Counted from the first letter of the stretch, positions 25,555 to 34,234 are shown. The stretch: DNA of 64,000 nucleotides from Gordonia rhizosphera NBRC 16068 (GCF_000298195.1 NZ_BAHC01000197.1:1-64000), one strand, 5' to 3'. Numbers and translations: made by a program. The notes: generated from the sequence alone by a model not told the origin.

Positions 25555-27339
25555 GTGAGTCCCCAGCACAGCTTTCCCGCCGGCGCACGCGGCGGGGTCG
25601 CTGCTGCGCGCGAACGCTTCCTCACCGACGACGACATCGACGGCGACGTCCGAGACAGTATCTCCACGTCGTGGCGACGATCCCGGGCGTTCAACGTGCA
25701 CGCCGATCGGTTGGATCTGCCGTTTGTGCGCGAACCCAACCTGGAGAGCCCGCTGGTCTCCGCGGCACGGCCGGTCATCCACCAGCTCGCCGACGACTTG
25801 TCCACCGAACCGGTGAGCATCATTCTGACCTCCCCGGACGGCGTCGTGTTGTCGCGCAAGACGGCCAGCCGACGCCTGGACAAGATGCTCGACGTCGTCA
25901 GCCTCGCTCCGGGCTACTCCTACAGCGAGGAGCACGCGGGCACCAACGGCATCGGCACCGCCCTGGAGAACCGACAGGCCACGCTGGTCCGCGGTTCGGA
26001 GCACTACGCGGGCTGCTTCGCACAGCTCTCGTGTGCCGGGGTGCCGATCGTCCACCCGGTATCCGGCGCCGTGATCGGAGTCCTGGATCTCACCGGACTC
26101 GCCGACGACGGCGGGCCACTGCTGCTCTCGCTCGCGAAATCCGCCACCGCCCAGATCGAGCAGCGGTTGCTCTCCCAAGCCAGCGAACGCGAAACCCGTC
26201 TGCTCAACGCCTACCTCGCGACGTGCCGACGGGCACCGAAGATGATGGTGCTCGCAATCGCCGGCGATGTCGTGCTGATGAATCACCGACTCCGTCTCGC
26301 CGTCGACCCGCAGGACCAGATCGCACTACTCGAGCACGCCGTCGATCAGACGCTCGACGCGTCGTCGGCACGGCGGGTGCGTACCCTGGCGAGCGGTCGG
26401 ATCGCACGGCTCTCCCCGATCGACGAGTACTGGGACGAGCAGACGGGGATGGCGGTGTTCCACGTCCACATGCTGTCCGCGGCCGAACGGCCGCCATCCC
26501 GCCCCATCGCCCGCACCGGCATGTCACTGCCCGGTGTCGTCGGGCGCAGTTCGTCGTGGCAGCAGTGCTGCGACCGGATCGTCCGGGCCGTCGAGGCGTC
26601 CGAATGGCTGGCGGTGTCCGGCGAGGACGGCTCCGGTCGGTCAGCGCTCCTTCGTGCGGCCGCGACCCGGGCACGAGGCAGCAGCCGCGTCTTCGCCCCA
26701 CAGGACCTGCGGTCGGCGGAGACACTCGACGCCCTGGCCGCGGAGCTCGACCGCGACGACTTCACCATCATCCTGCGCGACATCGACCAGGTCGACGAGC
26801 AGACACTCGTCACCGTGGCAGGTCTGCTGACGGGGCGTGAAGAGGCGGGGTGGATCGGCGTCACGATCGGCGACGGAGGGGCCGGTTCCGACGACGATAC
26901 CGGCGCGGCGGCGTTCCTGCTCCCATTCTTTGCTCACACCGTGCCGATACCGCCACTGCGTCACCGGATCGAAGACCTCCACGATCTGATTCCGACGCTG
27001 CTGCGTCAGCTGACCCGCGGCCGCGAGTTGAAGGTGTCGTCGGATGCGATGCGGCAGCTCAGTAAGTACAGCTGGCCGGGCAATGTCGCAGAGCTACGGC
27101 AGATATTGCGCGAGATCGTCACTCACCAACGGTCCGGAGTCATCGACGTCGCCCAGCTCCCGCCCTCCTGCCGTTCGCTGAGTCGGCACACACTGACGCG
27201 GATCGAGGCCATCGAACGCGATGCGATCATCCGGAGTCTCGAGGAGAACGGCCACAGCAAGGCTGCCGCTGCCGCGGCGCTGGGGATCTCGCGCGCAACG
27301 ATCTACCGCAAGATCAAGGAATTCGGCATCGACGTCTGA
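25555..27339 (+). CDS. AcoR-like (GAF-AAA-Fis) transcriptional activator, probable prm regulator
   Basis: 594 aa. N-terminal GAF-type sensor (about residues 55-210, with GYSYSEEHAGTNGIGTAL), a central degenerate AAA+ domain and a C-terminal Fis-type HTH (AAAAALGISRATIYRKIKEFG). The P-loop reads GEDGSGRS, with arginine in place of the usual lysine. The GAFTGA loop needed to touch sigma-54 is absent, so it should act on the normal sigma-70-type polymerase, as actinobacteria lack sigma-54. I chose the GTG at 25555, behind GAGGAG with a rather long spacer. An alternative GTG lies at 25495. The likely target is the dyad before prmA. Confidence 0.85.
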   Translation: MSPQHSFPAGARGGVAAARERFLTDDDIDGDVRDSISTSWRRSRAFNVHADRLDLPFVREPNLESPLVSAARPVIHQLADDLSTEPVSIILTSPDGVVLSRKTASRRLDKMLDVVSLAPGYSYSEEHAGTNGIGTALENRQATLVRGSEHYAGCFAQLSCAGVPIVHPVSGAVIGVLDLTGLADDGGPLLLSLAKSATAQIEQRLLSQASERETRLLNAYLATCRRAPKMMVLAIAGDVVLMNHRLRLAVDPQDQIALLEHAVDQTLDASSARRVRTLASGRIARLSPIDEYWDEQTGMAVFHVHMLSAAERPPSRPIARTGMSLPGVVGRSSSWQQCCDRIVRAVEASEWLAVSGEDGSGRSALLRAAATRARGSSRVFAPQDLRSAETLDALAAELDRDDFTIILRDIDQVDEQTLVTVAGLLTGREEAGWIGVTIGDGGAGSDDDTGAAAFLLPFFAHTVPIPPLRHRIEDLHDLIPTLLRQLTRGRELKVSSDAMRQLSKYSWPGNVAELRQILREIVTHQRSGVIDVAQLPPSCRSLSRHTLTRIEAIERDAIIRSLEENGHSKAAAAAALGISRATIYRKIKEFGIDV

Positions 27340-27360
27340 CGCCTGACGCGCGTCGAGCCT

Positions 27361-27403
27361 CCCGCCCCACCCCGCCCCACCCCACCCCGCCCCACCCCGC
27401 CCC
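27361..27403. repeat. C4-run tract with G-quadruplex/i-motif potential
   Basis: Eight CCCC runs separated by single A or G bases (27365-27403), preceded by one CCC run. The minus strand thus has eight GGGG runs with 1-nt loops, an extreme G-quadruplex pattern. It lies 22 bp after the regulator stop codon and runs directly into the 21-bp array. Confidence 0.85.
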
Positions 27404-27685
27404 GTCGACCGTGCACCCCCCACGTCGACCGTGCAAACCCCGGCGTCCAGCGTGCACGAATTTCCGTCGACCGTGCACACCATTCTGTCGAGCGTGCACG
27501 AATTTCCGTCGAGCGTGCGTGATCGACGGGCCGGGCACGCACAGTCGACGTCCACACGTGCACGGTCAACGTTCAGACCCGTCGACCGTGCACACGTCGG
27601 CGTCGAGCGTGCACAGATCTCGCTCTGGTGCGCACGCTCGACGATGAGGTGCGCACGCTCGACGCTCAGGTGCGCACGATCGACG
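27404..27685. repeat. Array of about 12 GTCGA(C/G)CGTGCAC motifs phased at 21 bp
   Basis: Forward copies start at 27404, 27424, 27445, 27466, 27487, 27508, 27581 and 27602. Reverse-complement copies lie at 27627, 27648 and 27669, with degenerate ones around 27516-27576. Spacing is 21 bp almost throughout, two DNA helical turns. The spacers differ between copies, so this is neither a CRISPR (repeat too short) nor a simple satellite. Open frames across it are low-complexity artefacts. The function is unknown; phased protein-binding sites are the leading idea. Confidence 0.85.
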
Positions 27686-27716
27686 TGGTGGTCCCAGGTC
27701 CGCCGAACGATCGACC

Positions 27717-27744
27717 CCCAGAAATCTGGGCGGGGAAATCCCCG
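27717..27744. promoter_or_regulatory. Two contiguous 14-bp palindromes with GAAATC core
   Basis: CCCAGA-AA-TCTGGG (27717-27730) is followed without gap by CGGGGA-AA-TCCCCG (27731-27744). Both have 6-bp perfect arms around an AA centre and share GAAATC. They lie 48 bp before the second RidA gene and are a strong candidate operator pair, possibly for the LuxR-type regulator at 29796. Confidence 0.6.
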
Positions 27745-27791
27745 CTGCATCGGGATGGGAATCGCACTGCGCACAGGCGAATCTCATATGC

Positions 27792-28202
27792 ATGAACACC
27801 ACAACCCCAACCACGAGACGGATCAACCCGTCGAACTGGAACACACCCCTACGCTTCGACCAAGCCCAATTACGTCCCGCCCCAAGCGAAATCATGACGC
27901 TGGCGGGGCAGGCCTCCATCGACGACGACGGCCGCGTGCTGCACGAGGGTGACGTCGAGGCGCAACTCTCACTCGCCGTCCACCGCGTCGAGGAGCTGCT
28001 CGCCGAGGCCGACATGACCCTCGCCGACGTTTTCTCATTCACTCTCTACACCACCGACATTCCCGGCACCCTGGCCGCCTACGAAGCGCTGACCGAACGC
28101 CTCGACGTCGTCGGCGCGACACCGCCGGCGACGCTGGTCGGCGTCGCCGCCCTCGCCCTGCCCGGGCTGGCCGTCGAGATCACGGCCCAGGCCGGCCACT
28201 GA
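27792..28202 (+). CDS. RidA/YjgF-family protein
   Basis: 136 aa. The family pattern is visible in IMTLAGQASIDDDGRVLHEG and the closing ATLVGVAALALPGLAVEITA. As in the first RidA-like gene of the window, the arginine of the E. coli catalytic ARL motif is replaced (AAL), so classic imine deaminase activity is uncertain. It is followed 66 bp later by an FAD oxidoreductase, suggesting it processes the product of that enzyme. No clear ribosome site precedes the ATG. Confidence 0.85.
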   Translation: MNTTTPTTRRINPSNWNTPLRFDQAQLRPAPSEIMTLAGQASIDDDGRVLHEGDVEAQLSLAVHRVEELLAEADMTLADVFSFTLYTTDIPGTLAAYEALTERLDVVGATPPATLVGVAALALPGLAVEITAQAGH

Positions 28203-28268
28203 CCAGAGTCACCGAAGTACGAATCCGAACCATCACCGCGCAGTACCCTTTGACCCGAGGAGACACCC

Positions 28269-29660
28269 ATGTCCATCACCACTCCCGAAGACCCCACCTA
28301 TCCGGTCCGCATCGTCGGCGCCGCGATCCGCGACCTCGACGCCACCATCGTCGGCCCGGTGCTGATCGCCGGCGATCCCGGATACGACGACGAGATCGCC
28401 GGGTTCAACGTCGCCAACGTGCTGACCCCGGAGGTCGTCGTCGGTGCCACGAACGCCGATGACGTCGCCGCAGCCGTCCGGTACGCCCGTGCCAATAACC
28501 TGCGCATCGGTGTCCGGGCCACCGGTCACGGTCCGATCCCCGAAGGCCGCGGCTACATGGTCATCACCACCTCCCGGATGAACGACGTCACCGTGGACCC
28601 CGTCGCCAAGACCGCCCGGGTCGGTGCCGGCGCCCGGTGGCGTGACGTCATCGCCAAGACCGCGCCCCACGGCCTGGCCGGCATCTCCGGCTCGTCGTCG
28701 TCGGTCGGCGTCGTCGGCTACACGCTCGGCGGAGGACTGAGCCCCCTGGGACGCCGTTTCGGCTTCGCCGCCGACCGAGTCCGGAGCATCGAGGTCGTGA
28801 CCGCCGACGGAACGGTCCGCACCGTCGACGCGGGCGCCGGCTCCGACTTGTTCTGGGCCCTGCTCGGTGGCCGTGACGGCTTCGGGATCGTCACCGCGCT
28901 CGAATTCGAGGTGGTCGAGCTGGCCACCCTGTACGGGGGTGGCATCTTCTTCGCGGCCGCCGCGGCGGAGAACATCCTGCATGCCTGGCAGCGCTGGGCC
29001 CCGAACCTCCCCGAGGAGGCCGGCACGTCAATCGCGATCCTGCGACTGCCGCCGGACCCACAGCTGCCGCTGCCGCTGCAGGGTCAGACCGTGGTCCATC
29101 TGCGATTCACCTACGTCGGCGACCCTGCGGTGGGTGCCCAGCTGCTCGAACCCATGACCACGACGGGGCCGGTCCTGTTGCAGAACATCGACGTGATACC
29201 CGCCGCCGCACTCGACGCCGTGCACATGGACCCTCCGGGTCCGCTGCCCAGCGTCGAACATGGTGATGGGCTCAGCGAGTTGCCGTCCGAGGCGGTCGAC
29301 GCCATTCTGGCCGCCGTCGGTCCCGACGTCGTGAGCCCGCTCGCGATCGTCGAGGTCCGCAGGCTCGGCGGGAAGCTCGCGACCCCTCAGGGCATACCGA
29401 ACTCCGTGACGGGTCGTGACGCGGAATATGTCGTGCTCGCCGTCGCCGTCCCCGACGGCCCGCTCGGCGACCTCGCCGGCCCGCATCTCGATGCCGTCGC
29501 CGGCGCGATCGCACCGTGGGCCTCGAGCGGTTTGCTCAACTTCGCCGGGCGCCGGTCCTCGGCCGAGCTGCCCACGCTCTGGTCCGAGCGAGATCGCGTC
29601 CGTCTCGCGGAGATCCGCCGCCGCCACGATCCCACCGGAGTCTTCGGCCGGGGCATCTGA
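28269..29660 (+). CDS. FAD-binding PCMH/BBE-type oxidoreductase
   Basis: 463 aa berberine-bridge-like flavoprotein. The FAD domain includes RATGHGPIPEGRG, where the histidine normally carries an 8-alpha covalent FAD link. The second covalent cysteine is absent; that loop reads ISGSSSSVGVVGYTLGGG. A C-terminal BBE-like segment (RLAEIRRRHDPTGVFGRG) closes the protein. It probably oxidises an alcohol, sugar or amine using oxygen. GAGGAG ribosome site before the ATG. It sits between a RidA gene and a LuxR regulator, together a likely unit. Confidence 0.85.
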   Translation: MSITTPEDPTYPVRIVGAAIRDLDATIVGPVLIAGDPGYDDEIAGFNVANVLTPEVVVGATNADDVAAAVRYARANNLRIGVRATGHGPIPEGRGYMVITTSRMNDVTVDPVAKTARVGAGARWRDVIAKTAPHGLAGISGSSSSVGVVGYTLGGGLSPLGRRFGFAADRVRSIEVVTADGTVRTVDAGAGSDLFWALLGGRDGFGIVTALEFEVVELATLYGGGIFFAAAAAENILHAWQRWAPNLPEEAGTSIAILRLPPDPQLPLPLQGQTVVHLRFTYVGDPAVGAQLLEPMTTTGPVLLQNIDVIPAAALDAVHMDPPGPLPSVEHGDGLSELPSEAVDAILAAVGPDVVSPLAIVEVRRLGGKLATPQGIPNSVTGRDAEYVVLAVAVPDGPLGDLAGPHLDAVAGAIAPWASSGLLNFAGRRSSAELPTLWSERDRVRLAEIRRRHDPTGVFGRGI

Positions 29661-29795
29661 ATCGGGGTTCCCGCCCCTCGTGGCTCGCCCGCTCGCACCT
29701 CGGGGACCGGGTACCCACCCGCTCCCCGAGGTGCGCCGGTGCGCCCCACACTTCTGGGATGGACATCTGACCTGCACGGACGGAGACTTGTCACC

Positions 29796-30920
29796 ATGAC
29801 CTCAGCCCTGACCGCCGAACGGGTTCGGCGCGATATCGACGTCCTTGCGCACGCCGGTCTCGGTGTCGACGAGTTCCTCGGCGAGGCGATGGCATCCCTG
29901 GCGCGTGCCGTGCCTCATTCGGGGGCGTGCGCGGCAACCGTTGATCCGAACACCCTGCTGTTGACGAGCGCACGCAAGTACGGGTCGCTGCTCGGCCAGA
30001 ACAGCCACGACGACGAGTGGGGACTGATCGAGTACGGCTGCCCGGAAACGACCTCTTTTCGTGAACTCGCGCTCTGCGGCCTCGATGCGATCGGGATGCA
30101 CGAACTGACCTGCGGCAAGCCCGGCATCTCACCCCGGATGACCGACTTCATGGCGCCGCACTTCGATTTTCGCGACGAGGCACGGCTGATCGTCCGGGAC
30201 AACTCCCAGGTCTGGGGCGGCTTCGCGCTGTTCCGCGACCGCGGCGAGAAACCTTTCGATGCCACCGAGATCGAGTATCTTCGAACGCTGTCCCAACCGA
30301 TGGCGCTCGGTATGCGAACTGGGCTGCTCGCGACGATCGTCGCCGAGCCGCAGACGACTCCGTCCGGCCCGTGCGTACTCATCGTCGACAGCAACGACCA
30401 GATGATCCAGATGAGTGCCGGAGCCGACGAGCGCCTCGACGACCTGCTGGCCGGGAGGAACAGCGGTGCGGTGACCACCGTGATCAGTGCGCTGGTGGGT
30501 GCCGCACGACGGTACGGCCGCGGAGAGACCGATGTGCCGCCGCGGCTGCGGGTTCGGGGTGCCTCGGGGATGTGGCTCGTCGTCCACGCATCACCGCTGT
30601 CGGCCGCCGAGGGCCGCGTCGGCGAGGTCGTCGTGACGATCGAGGAGGCACGCCCGCCGGAGATCGTTCCGCTGGTCGTGGCCGCCTTCGGGCTCACCGC
30701 CCGGGAGCGCGACGTCACCCAGATGGTGCTGCAGGGCATCGCGACCAAGGACATCGCGGCCACCCTGCACGTCTCGGCGTACACCGTCCAGGACCACCTC
30801 AAGTCGATCTTCGACAAGGCCGGCGTCCGCAGCCGCCGCGAACTCATCGCCCGGGTCTACTTCGATCAGTACGCCCCACGGCTCAACGACCCGCTGACGT
30901 CGTCGGGTTCGTTGGCGTAG
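29796..30920 (+). CDS. LuxR-family transcriptional regulator with GAF-like sensor
   Basis: 374 aa. The C-terminal LuxR/FixJ helix-turn-helix is clear: LTARERDVTQMVLQGIATKD followed by IAATLHVSAYTVQDHLKSIF. The N-terminal 180 residues look like a GAF domain but were not matched to a ligand class. I chose the ATG at 29796; the frame is open 19 codons upstream without family character. It follows the RidA-FAD oxidase pair by 135 bp and may regulate it. Confidence 0.82.
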   Translation: MTSALTAERVRRDIDVLAHAGLGVDEFLGEAMASLARAVPHSGACAATVDPNTLLLTSARKYGSLLGQNSHDDEWGLIEYGCPETTSFRELALCGLDAIGMHELTCGKPGISPRMTDFMAPHFDFRDEARLIVRDNSQVWGGFALFRDRGEKPFDATEIEYLRTLSQPMALGMRTGLLATIVAEPQTTPSGPCVLIVDSNDQMIQMSAGADERLDDLLAGRNSGAVTTVISALVGAARRYGRGETDVPPRLRVRGASGMWLVVHASPLSAAEGRVGEVVVTIEEARPPEIVPLVVAAFGLTARERDVTQMVLQGIATKDIAATLHVSAYTVQDHLKSIFDKAGVRSRRELIARVYFDQYAPRLNDPLTSSGSLA

Positions 30921-31135
30921 CACAGTAAGCCGCGTCGCGATCATCCGGAGTGCGGTTCGTGTCCCGTACGAACGTGCCACGATCGTCGTGGCGATCGACA
31001 CCTCCGAATCGTTCGGCCATCTTGGCCGATCACCGGTCCTGGCAGCGGAATTGGCCTCGCTGCAACCCTGCGCTGGTTCGCCTCTCTCGTCTGAGACTCT
31101 CGTCCGACCGTACTGTCCAACAAATAATCTCGCCC
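30921..31135. other. Non-coding stretch before the protease remnant
   Basis: No gene, RNA or clear promoter was seen in this 215-bp stretch. A short AT-richer piece (ACAAATAATC, about 31120-31129) just before the pseudogene may be a relic of its promoter. Confidence 0.4.
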
Positions 31136-31462
31136 ATGACGCGCACTGACGGACTCGGGACACCGGCCGGCCCGGTCGGTCCTGCTGCCGACGGCCTGCA
31201 TCCTGATCAGTGGCATCGTCGGCGCGGGCCGGTGTCGTCGCGAGCTCGACGGTGGCTTCTGGTCAACGGTTCTCAGGATCCTCGGCACGCCACCGCCCGC
31301 AGCGATCCTCGGCGAGAGCACATCGCTGCGCGTCGGTCAGCCGGTCATCACTGTCGGGCCCCCACTCGGCCTGGCGAGCACCGTCACAACGTGGGAATGG
31401 GTTTCGCCATCCCGATGAACGGCGCCGTCGCGACGGCTGAACGGATCATCGCGAACAGTTGA
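31136..31462 (+). pseudogene. Decayed HtrA/DegP-type trypsin-like serine protease
   Basis: Fragments of a membrane-anchored S1C protease are spread over two frames. After an N-terminal MTRTDGLG and a frame change comes a membrane-like LLPTACILISGIVGAG. Then follows PAAILGESTSLRVGQPVITV with GPPLGLASTVTT, the region just after the catalytic Asp of HtrA proteins. A jump to another frame gives MGFAIPMNGAVATAERII, matching the HtrA GIGFAIP end of the protease domain. The His/Asp and Ser regions and any PDZ domain are missing, so it is not functional. Confidence 0.65.
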
Positions 31463-31505
31463 GCACTCTCCGACGCCGCCCAACGGCTGTGCCGGCGCCG
31501 GAGAG

Positions 31506-32378
31506 TCAGGGGTCGAGGGACACTGCCGGCGCCTCGAGATCGCGCGCGGCCGCCCAGCTCGCCAGCAGGACGAACTTCTCTGCCGTCTCACTGCCCTCCT
31601 CTGCCGAGTAGGTCGTGATCGACAGACCGTGCTCGCCGGGCAACTCCAGCACATCGTAGGTGACGTCGAGGTCACCGACCTCCGGGTGCCGATACCTCTT
31701 GCGCCCGGTGCGGTGTTCGTGCACGTCCTGCTCGGCCCAGCAGATTCGGAATTGTGGGCTGCGAACCGACAACTCACCGACGAGCGCGGTCAGATCCGCG
31801 TTGAGGGGGTCGCGTCCGGCCTCGAACCGCAACATCGCCGCGGTGAGGCTGCACGCCAGACGCCAGTCACCGAAGAAGGCGGGAGCCCGTGAGTCGAGGA
31901 AGATGAATCGGGCCATATTCGGCTGCTCGGTATCGAACATCGGCGCGAACATCGCCCGGCCGAGCAGGTTCGAACCGATGATGTCCTGACGCGTGTTGTA
32001 CACCAGCGCGGGCACGGTCATGCTGTCGAGTACCCGCTGCACCGACGTGCGCACCGAGGTGCGGGCCCGCTCCGGGTTCCGCCGGCCGGCGCCGGCGGAA
32101 GCAGCACGCGCGAGGTCGAACAGGTATGCCCGCTCCACACCGTCGAGCTGCAAGGCCGTGGCGATCGCGTTGAGGACACTCTCGGATGCGGTGCGGATCT
32201 TGCCGCGCTCGAGCTTGGTGTAGTAGTCGACGCTCACGCCCGCGAGCATCGCGACCTCTTCCCGGCGCAGCCCCGGCACACGCCGGTCCTCCGAGCGGGC
32301 GGGAAGTCCCGCCCGCTCGGGTGTGATGTTCGCGCGCCGGGCGATCAGGAACTCGCGCACGTCGTCTTTCGTGCTCAT
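31506..32378 (-). CDS. XRE-family regulator with MmyB-like ligand domain
   Basis: 290 aa. The N-terminal Cro/C1-type HTH spans about residues 33-62 (RREEVAMLAGVSVDYYTKLERG). The C-terminal 180 residues form the MmyB-like domain seen in many actinobacterial regulators, with FLDSRAPAFFGDWRLACSL. Such proteins usually regulate an adjacent oxidoreductase. Here that would be the alcohol dehydrogenase 56 bp upstream on the same strand. GGGAGGA ribosome site. Confidence 0.87.
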   Translation of the reverse strand: MSTKDDVREFLIARRANITPERAGLPARSEDRRVPGLRREEVAMLAGVSVDYYTKLERGKIRTASESVLNAIATALQLDGVERAYLFDLARAASAGAGRRNPERARTSVRTSVQRVLDSMTVPALVYNTRQDIIGSNLLGRAMFAPMFDTEQPNMARFIFLDSRAPAFFGDWRLACSLTAAMLRFEAGRDPLNADLTALVGELSVRSPQFRICWAEQDVHEHRTGRKRYRHPEVGDLDVTYDVLELPGEHGLSITTYSAEEGSETAEKFVLLASWAAARDLEAPAVSLDP

Positions 32379-32434
32379 GATCCTCCCAGGGTACGTCGGT
32401 CGTGAACGCCGACCGGTGGCATCGGGAACCGGGC

Positions 32435-33457
32435 TCAGAGGGTGAGCAGGACCTTGGTCGCCCGTCTCTCATCCATCGCCCGATAACCCTCGGCGGCCGC
32501 TTCCAACGGCAGGGTCAGGTCGAAAACCTTGCCCGGGTCGATCTTGCGATCCCAGATGAGCGCGATCAGATCAGGCAGGAAACGGCGTACCGGCGCCGGA
32601 CCACCCAGGGTGTGGATGCCCGCGAAGAACAGTTCGATGCCGGGGATCTGAACGTCGTAGTTCACGCCCACGTAGCCGAGGTGGCCACCGCCGCGAGTGG
32701 CGCCGACCGCCTGCATGAACGACTCCTGGGTGCCCACCGCCTCGACGACCGAGTGCGCGCCGAGCCCACCGGTCAGTTCCCTGATCTTCGCTACTCCGGC
32801 GTCGCCGCGTTCGGTGACGATGTCGGTTGCACCGTAGTGGCGGGCGAGTTCCTGGCGCCTGGGGTGGCGGGACATGGCGATGATCCGCTCCGCCCCCAGC
32901 TGCTTGGCGGCCAGGATCGCCATCAGCCCGACCGCACCGTCACCCACCACCGCAACCGTCTTTCCGGGGCCCGCCTGGGCGGCGACGGCGGCAAACCAGC
33001 CGGTGCCGAGCACATCCGAGGCGGCGAGGAGATCCGGGATCATCGCCGGGTCGGGCTCTCCCGGGGTCTTGACCAAAGTGCCGTCCGCATACGGGATACG
33101 CGCCTTCTCCGCCTGGGTACCGATCGTCTGTGCGACGAACTCCGCGTGCACGCACTTGGACTGGAAACCTGCCCGACAGATCTCACAGGTGTTGTCGGAG
33201 ATCACAAACGAACCGACCACGAAATCGCCGGGCGCGACGGTCTTCACCTCCGCGCCCACCTCCTCCACCACACCGACGTACTCGTGGCCCATCACCTGAT
33301 GGTCGGCGGGCTCCACGCCCCGATACGGCCAGAGGTCCGACCCGCAGACGCAGGTCGCCGTCAGGCGGATGATCGCGTCGGTCGGTTCGATGATCCGCGG
33401 ATCAGGGCGCTCCTCCACCCGCACGTCGCCCGCCGAATACATCACCACTCCACGCAT
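32435..33457 (-). CDS. Zinc-dependent MDR alcohol dehydrogenase
   Basis: 340 aa. Catalytic zinc site in TCVCGSDLWPY and MGHEYVGVV. The structural-zinc loop shows only three cysteines (CEICRAGFQSKC), the first of the usual four being replaced, as in a known subgroup of bacterial MDRs. Nucleotide site VVGDGAVGLMAILAAKQLGA, with SRHPRR after the second strand suggesting NADP(H) preference. The substrate is unknown. AGGAGA ribosome site. It is probably co-transcribed with or controlled by the XRE/MmyB gene downstream. Confidence 0.85.
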   Translation of the reverse strand: MRGVVMYSAGDVRVEERPDPRIIEPTDAIIRLTATCVCGSDLWPYRGVEPADHQVMGHEYVGVVEEVGAEVKTVAPGDFVVGSFVISDNTCEICRAGFQSKCVHAEFVAQTIGTQAEKARIPYADGTLVKTPGEPDPAMIPDLLAASDVLGTGWFAAVAAQAGPGKTVAVVGDGAVGLMAILAAKQLGAERIIAMSRHPRRQELARHYGATDIVTERGDAGVAKIRELTGGLGAHSVVEAVGTQESFMQAVGATRGGGHLGYVGVNYDVQIPGIELFFAGIHTLGGPAPVRRFLPDLIALIWDRKIDPGKVFDLTLPLEAAAEGYRAMDERRATKVLLTL

Positions 33458-33566
33458 TGAACTCTCCTGTCGCGTCCGGTCGGCCTCTGTGCCGCCGACC
33501 TTTCACCGTCAATGCAACCGCCCTTGGGCGCTGTGTGGGAGGGCACGTTGTGACCCCCCAGATCAG

Positions 33567-34154
33567 TCACCCCCCGACGATCCGCACCGCCACCTCGGCA
33601 TACACCCGGCCCAGCGCGACCGGATCGTCGTGGGTCCGCGACGGGAACCAGCGGCACACGTCCACGCAGAGCGAGGACACCGCGAGGACGGCGTCGTCGG
33701 GGTCGTCGACCGAGAACTGCCCGGACTCGACACCCCTGCGCACGATGTCCGTCAGCACCGCGGTGGTCTCGCGGCGGATCGCGGTGATGGCGCGATAGTG
33801 CTCGCGGGTGAGCCCGTGCAGTTCGTACTGCACGACCTTGGCGAGGTCGTGGCGTTCGGCCTGCCAGCGAGCGAACTCCCCGACGACGGCCCGCAGCCGG
33901 TCGGCGTCGGGAAGCGACTCGTCGTCCACAGCGCGCAGCGCGGCGAGCACCCCGCGGTGCCCCTCCAGCGCGATCGCGTAGAGCAGTTCCTCTTTCGACC
34001 GGTAGTGCGGGTACATCGCGGCCGCACTCATGTTGAGGCGCTTGGCGATCTGTCGCGTGGACGTGCCGCCGTAGCCGACCTCGGCGAACGAGGCGATCGC
34101 CGCCTGACGGATGCGTTCGGCGGCCGCGGACTCACCCGCGCGACTCCGCGTCAT
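33567..34154 (-). CDS. TetR-family repressor of the acyl-CoA dehydrogenase
   Basis: 195 aa. The N-terminal TetR helix-turn-helix is clear: RIRQAAIASFAEVGYGGTST then RQIAKRLNMSAAAMYPHYRS. The C-terminal ligand domain resembles the KstR/FadR-type group (TetR_C class) that senses acyl-CoA thioesters. It is divergently transcribed from the acyl-CoA dehydrogenase gene, with an 8-2-8 palindrome between them, so it most likely represses both. Confidence 0.87.
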   Translation of the reverse strand: MTRSRAGESAAAERIRQAAIASFAEVGYGGTSTRQIAKRLNMSAAAMYPHYRSKEELLYAIALEGHRGVLAALRAVDDESLPDADRLRAVVGEFARWQAERHDLAKVVQYELHGLTREHYRAITAIRRETTAVLTDIVRRGVESGQFSVDDPDDAVLAVSSLCVDVCRWFPSRTHDDPVALGRVYAEVAVRIVGG

Positions 34155-34216
34155 CTCGCCTCCCGCTCATCTCAACGGATTCGGCCCGGTTGACCTGATC
34201 GCACTGTACGGTGCAT

Positions 34217-34234
34217 CATAAGCGAGCGCTTATG
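34217..34234. promoter_or_regulatory. TetR operator (8-2-8 palindrome)
   Basis: CATAAGCG (34217-34224), AG, CGCTTATG (34227-34234), perfect arms. A weaker related dyad (TGAGCG, AA, TGCTTA) follows at about 34238-34251. It lies 34 bp before the acyl-CoA dehydrogenase start and 63 bp before the TetR start, overlapping the likely promoters of both. Confidence 0.75.

Noticed and set aside
27404..27685. CRISPR array
   Set aside because: The repeat is only about 13 bp, orientation changes, the spacing is 21 bp and no cas genes are near.
27094..27774. Minus-strand open frame of 226 codons with CTLD/CTVD repeats
   Set aside because: It is the translation of the 21-bp array and the C4 tract plus antisense of the regulator end; all three minus frames are open there and no ribosome site was seen.
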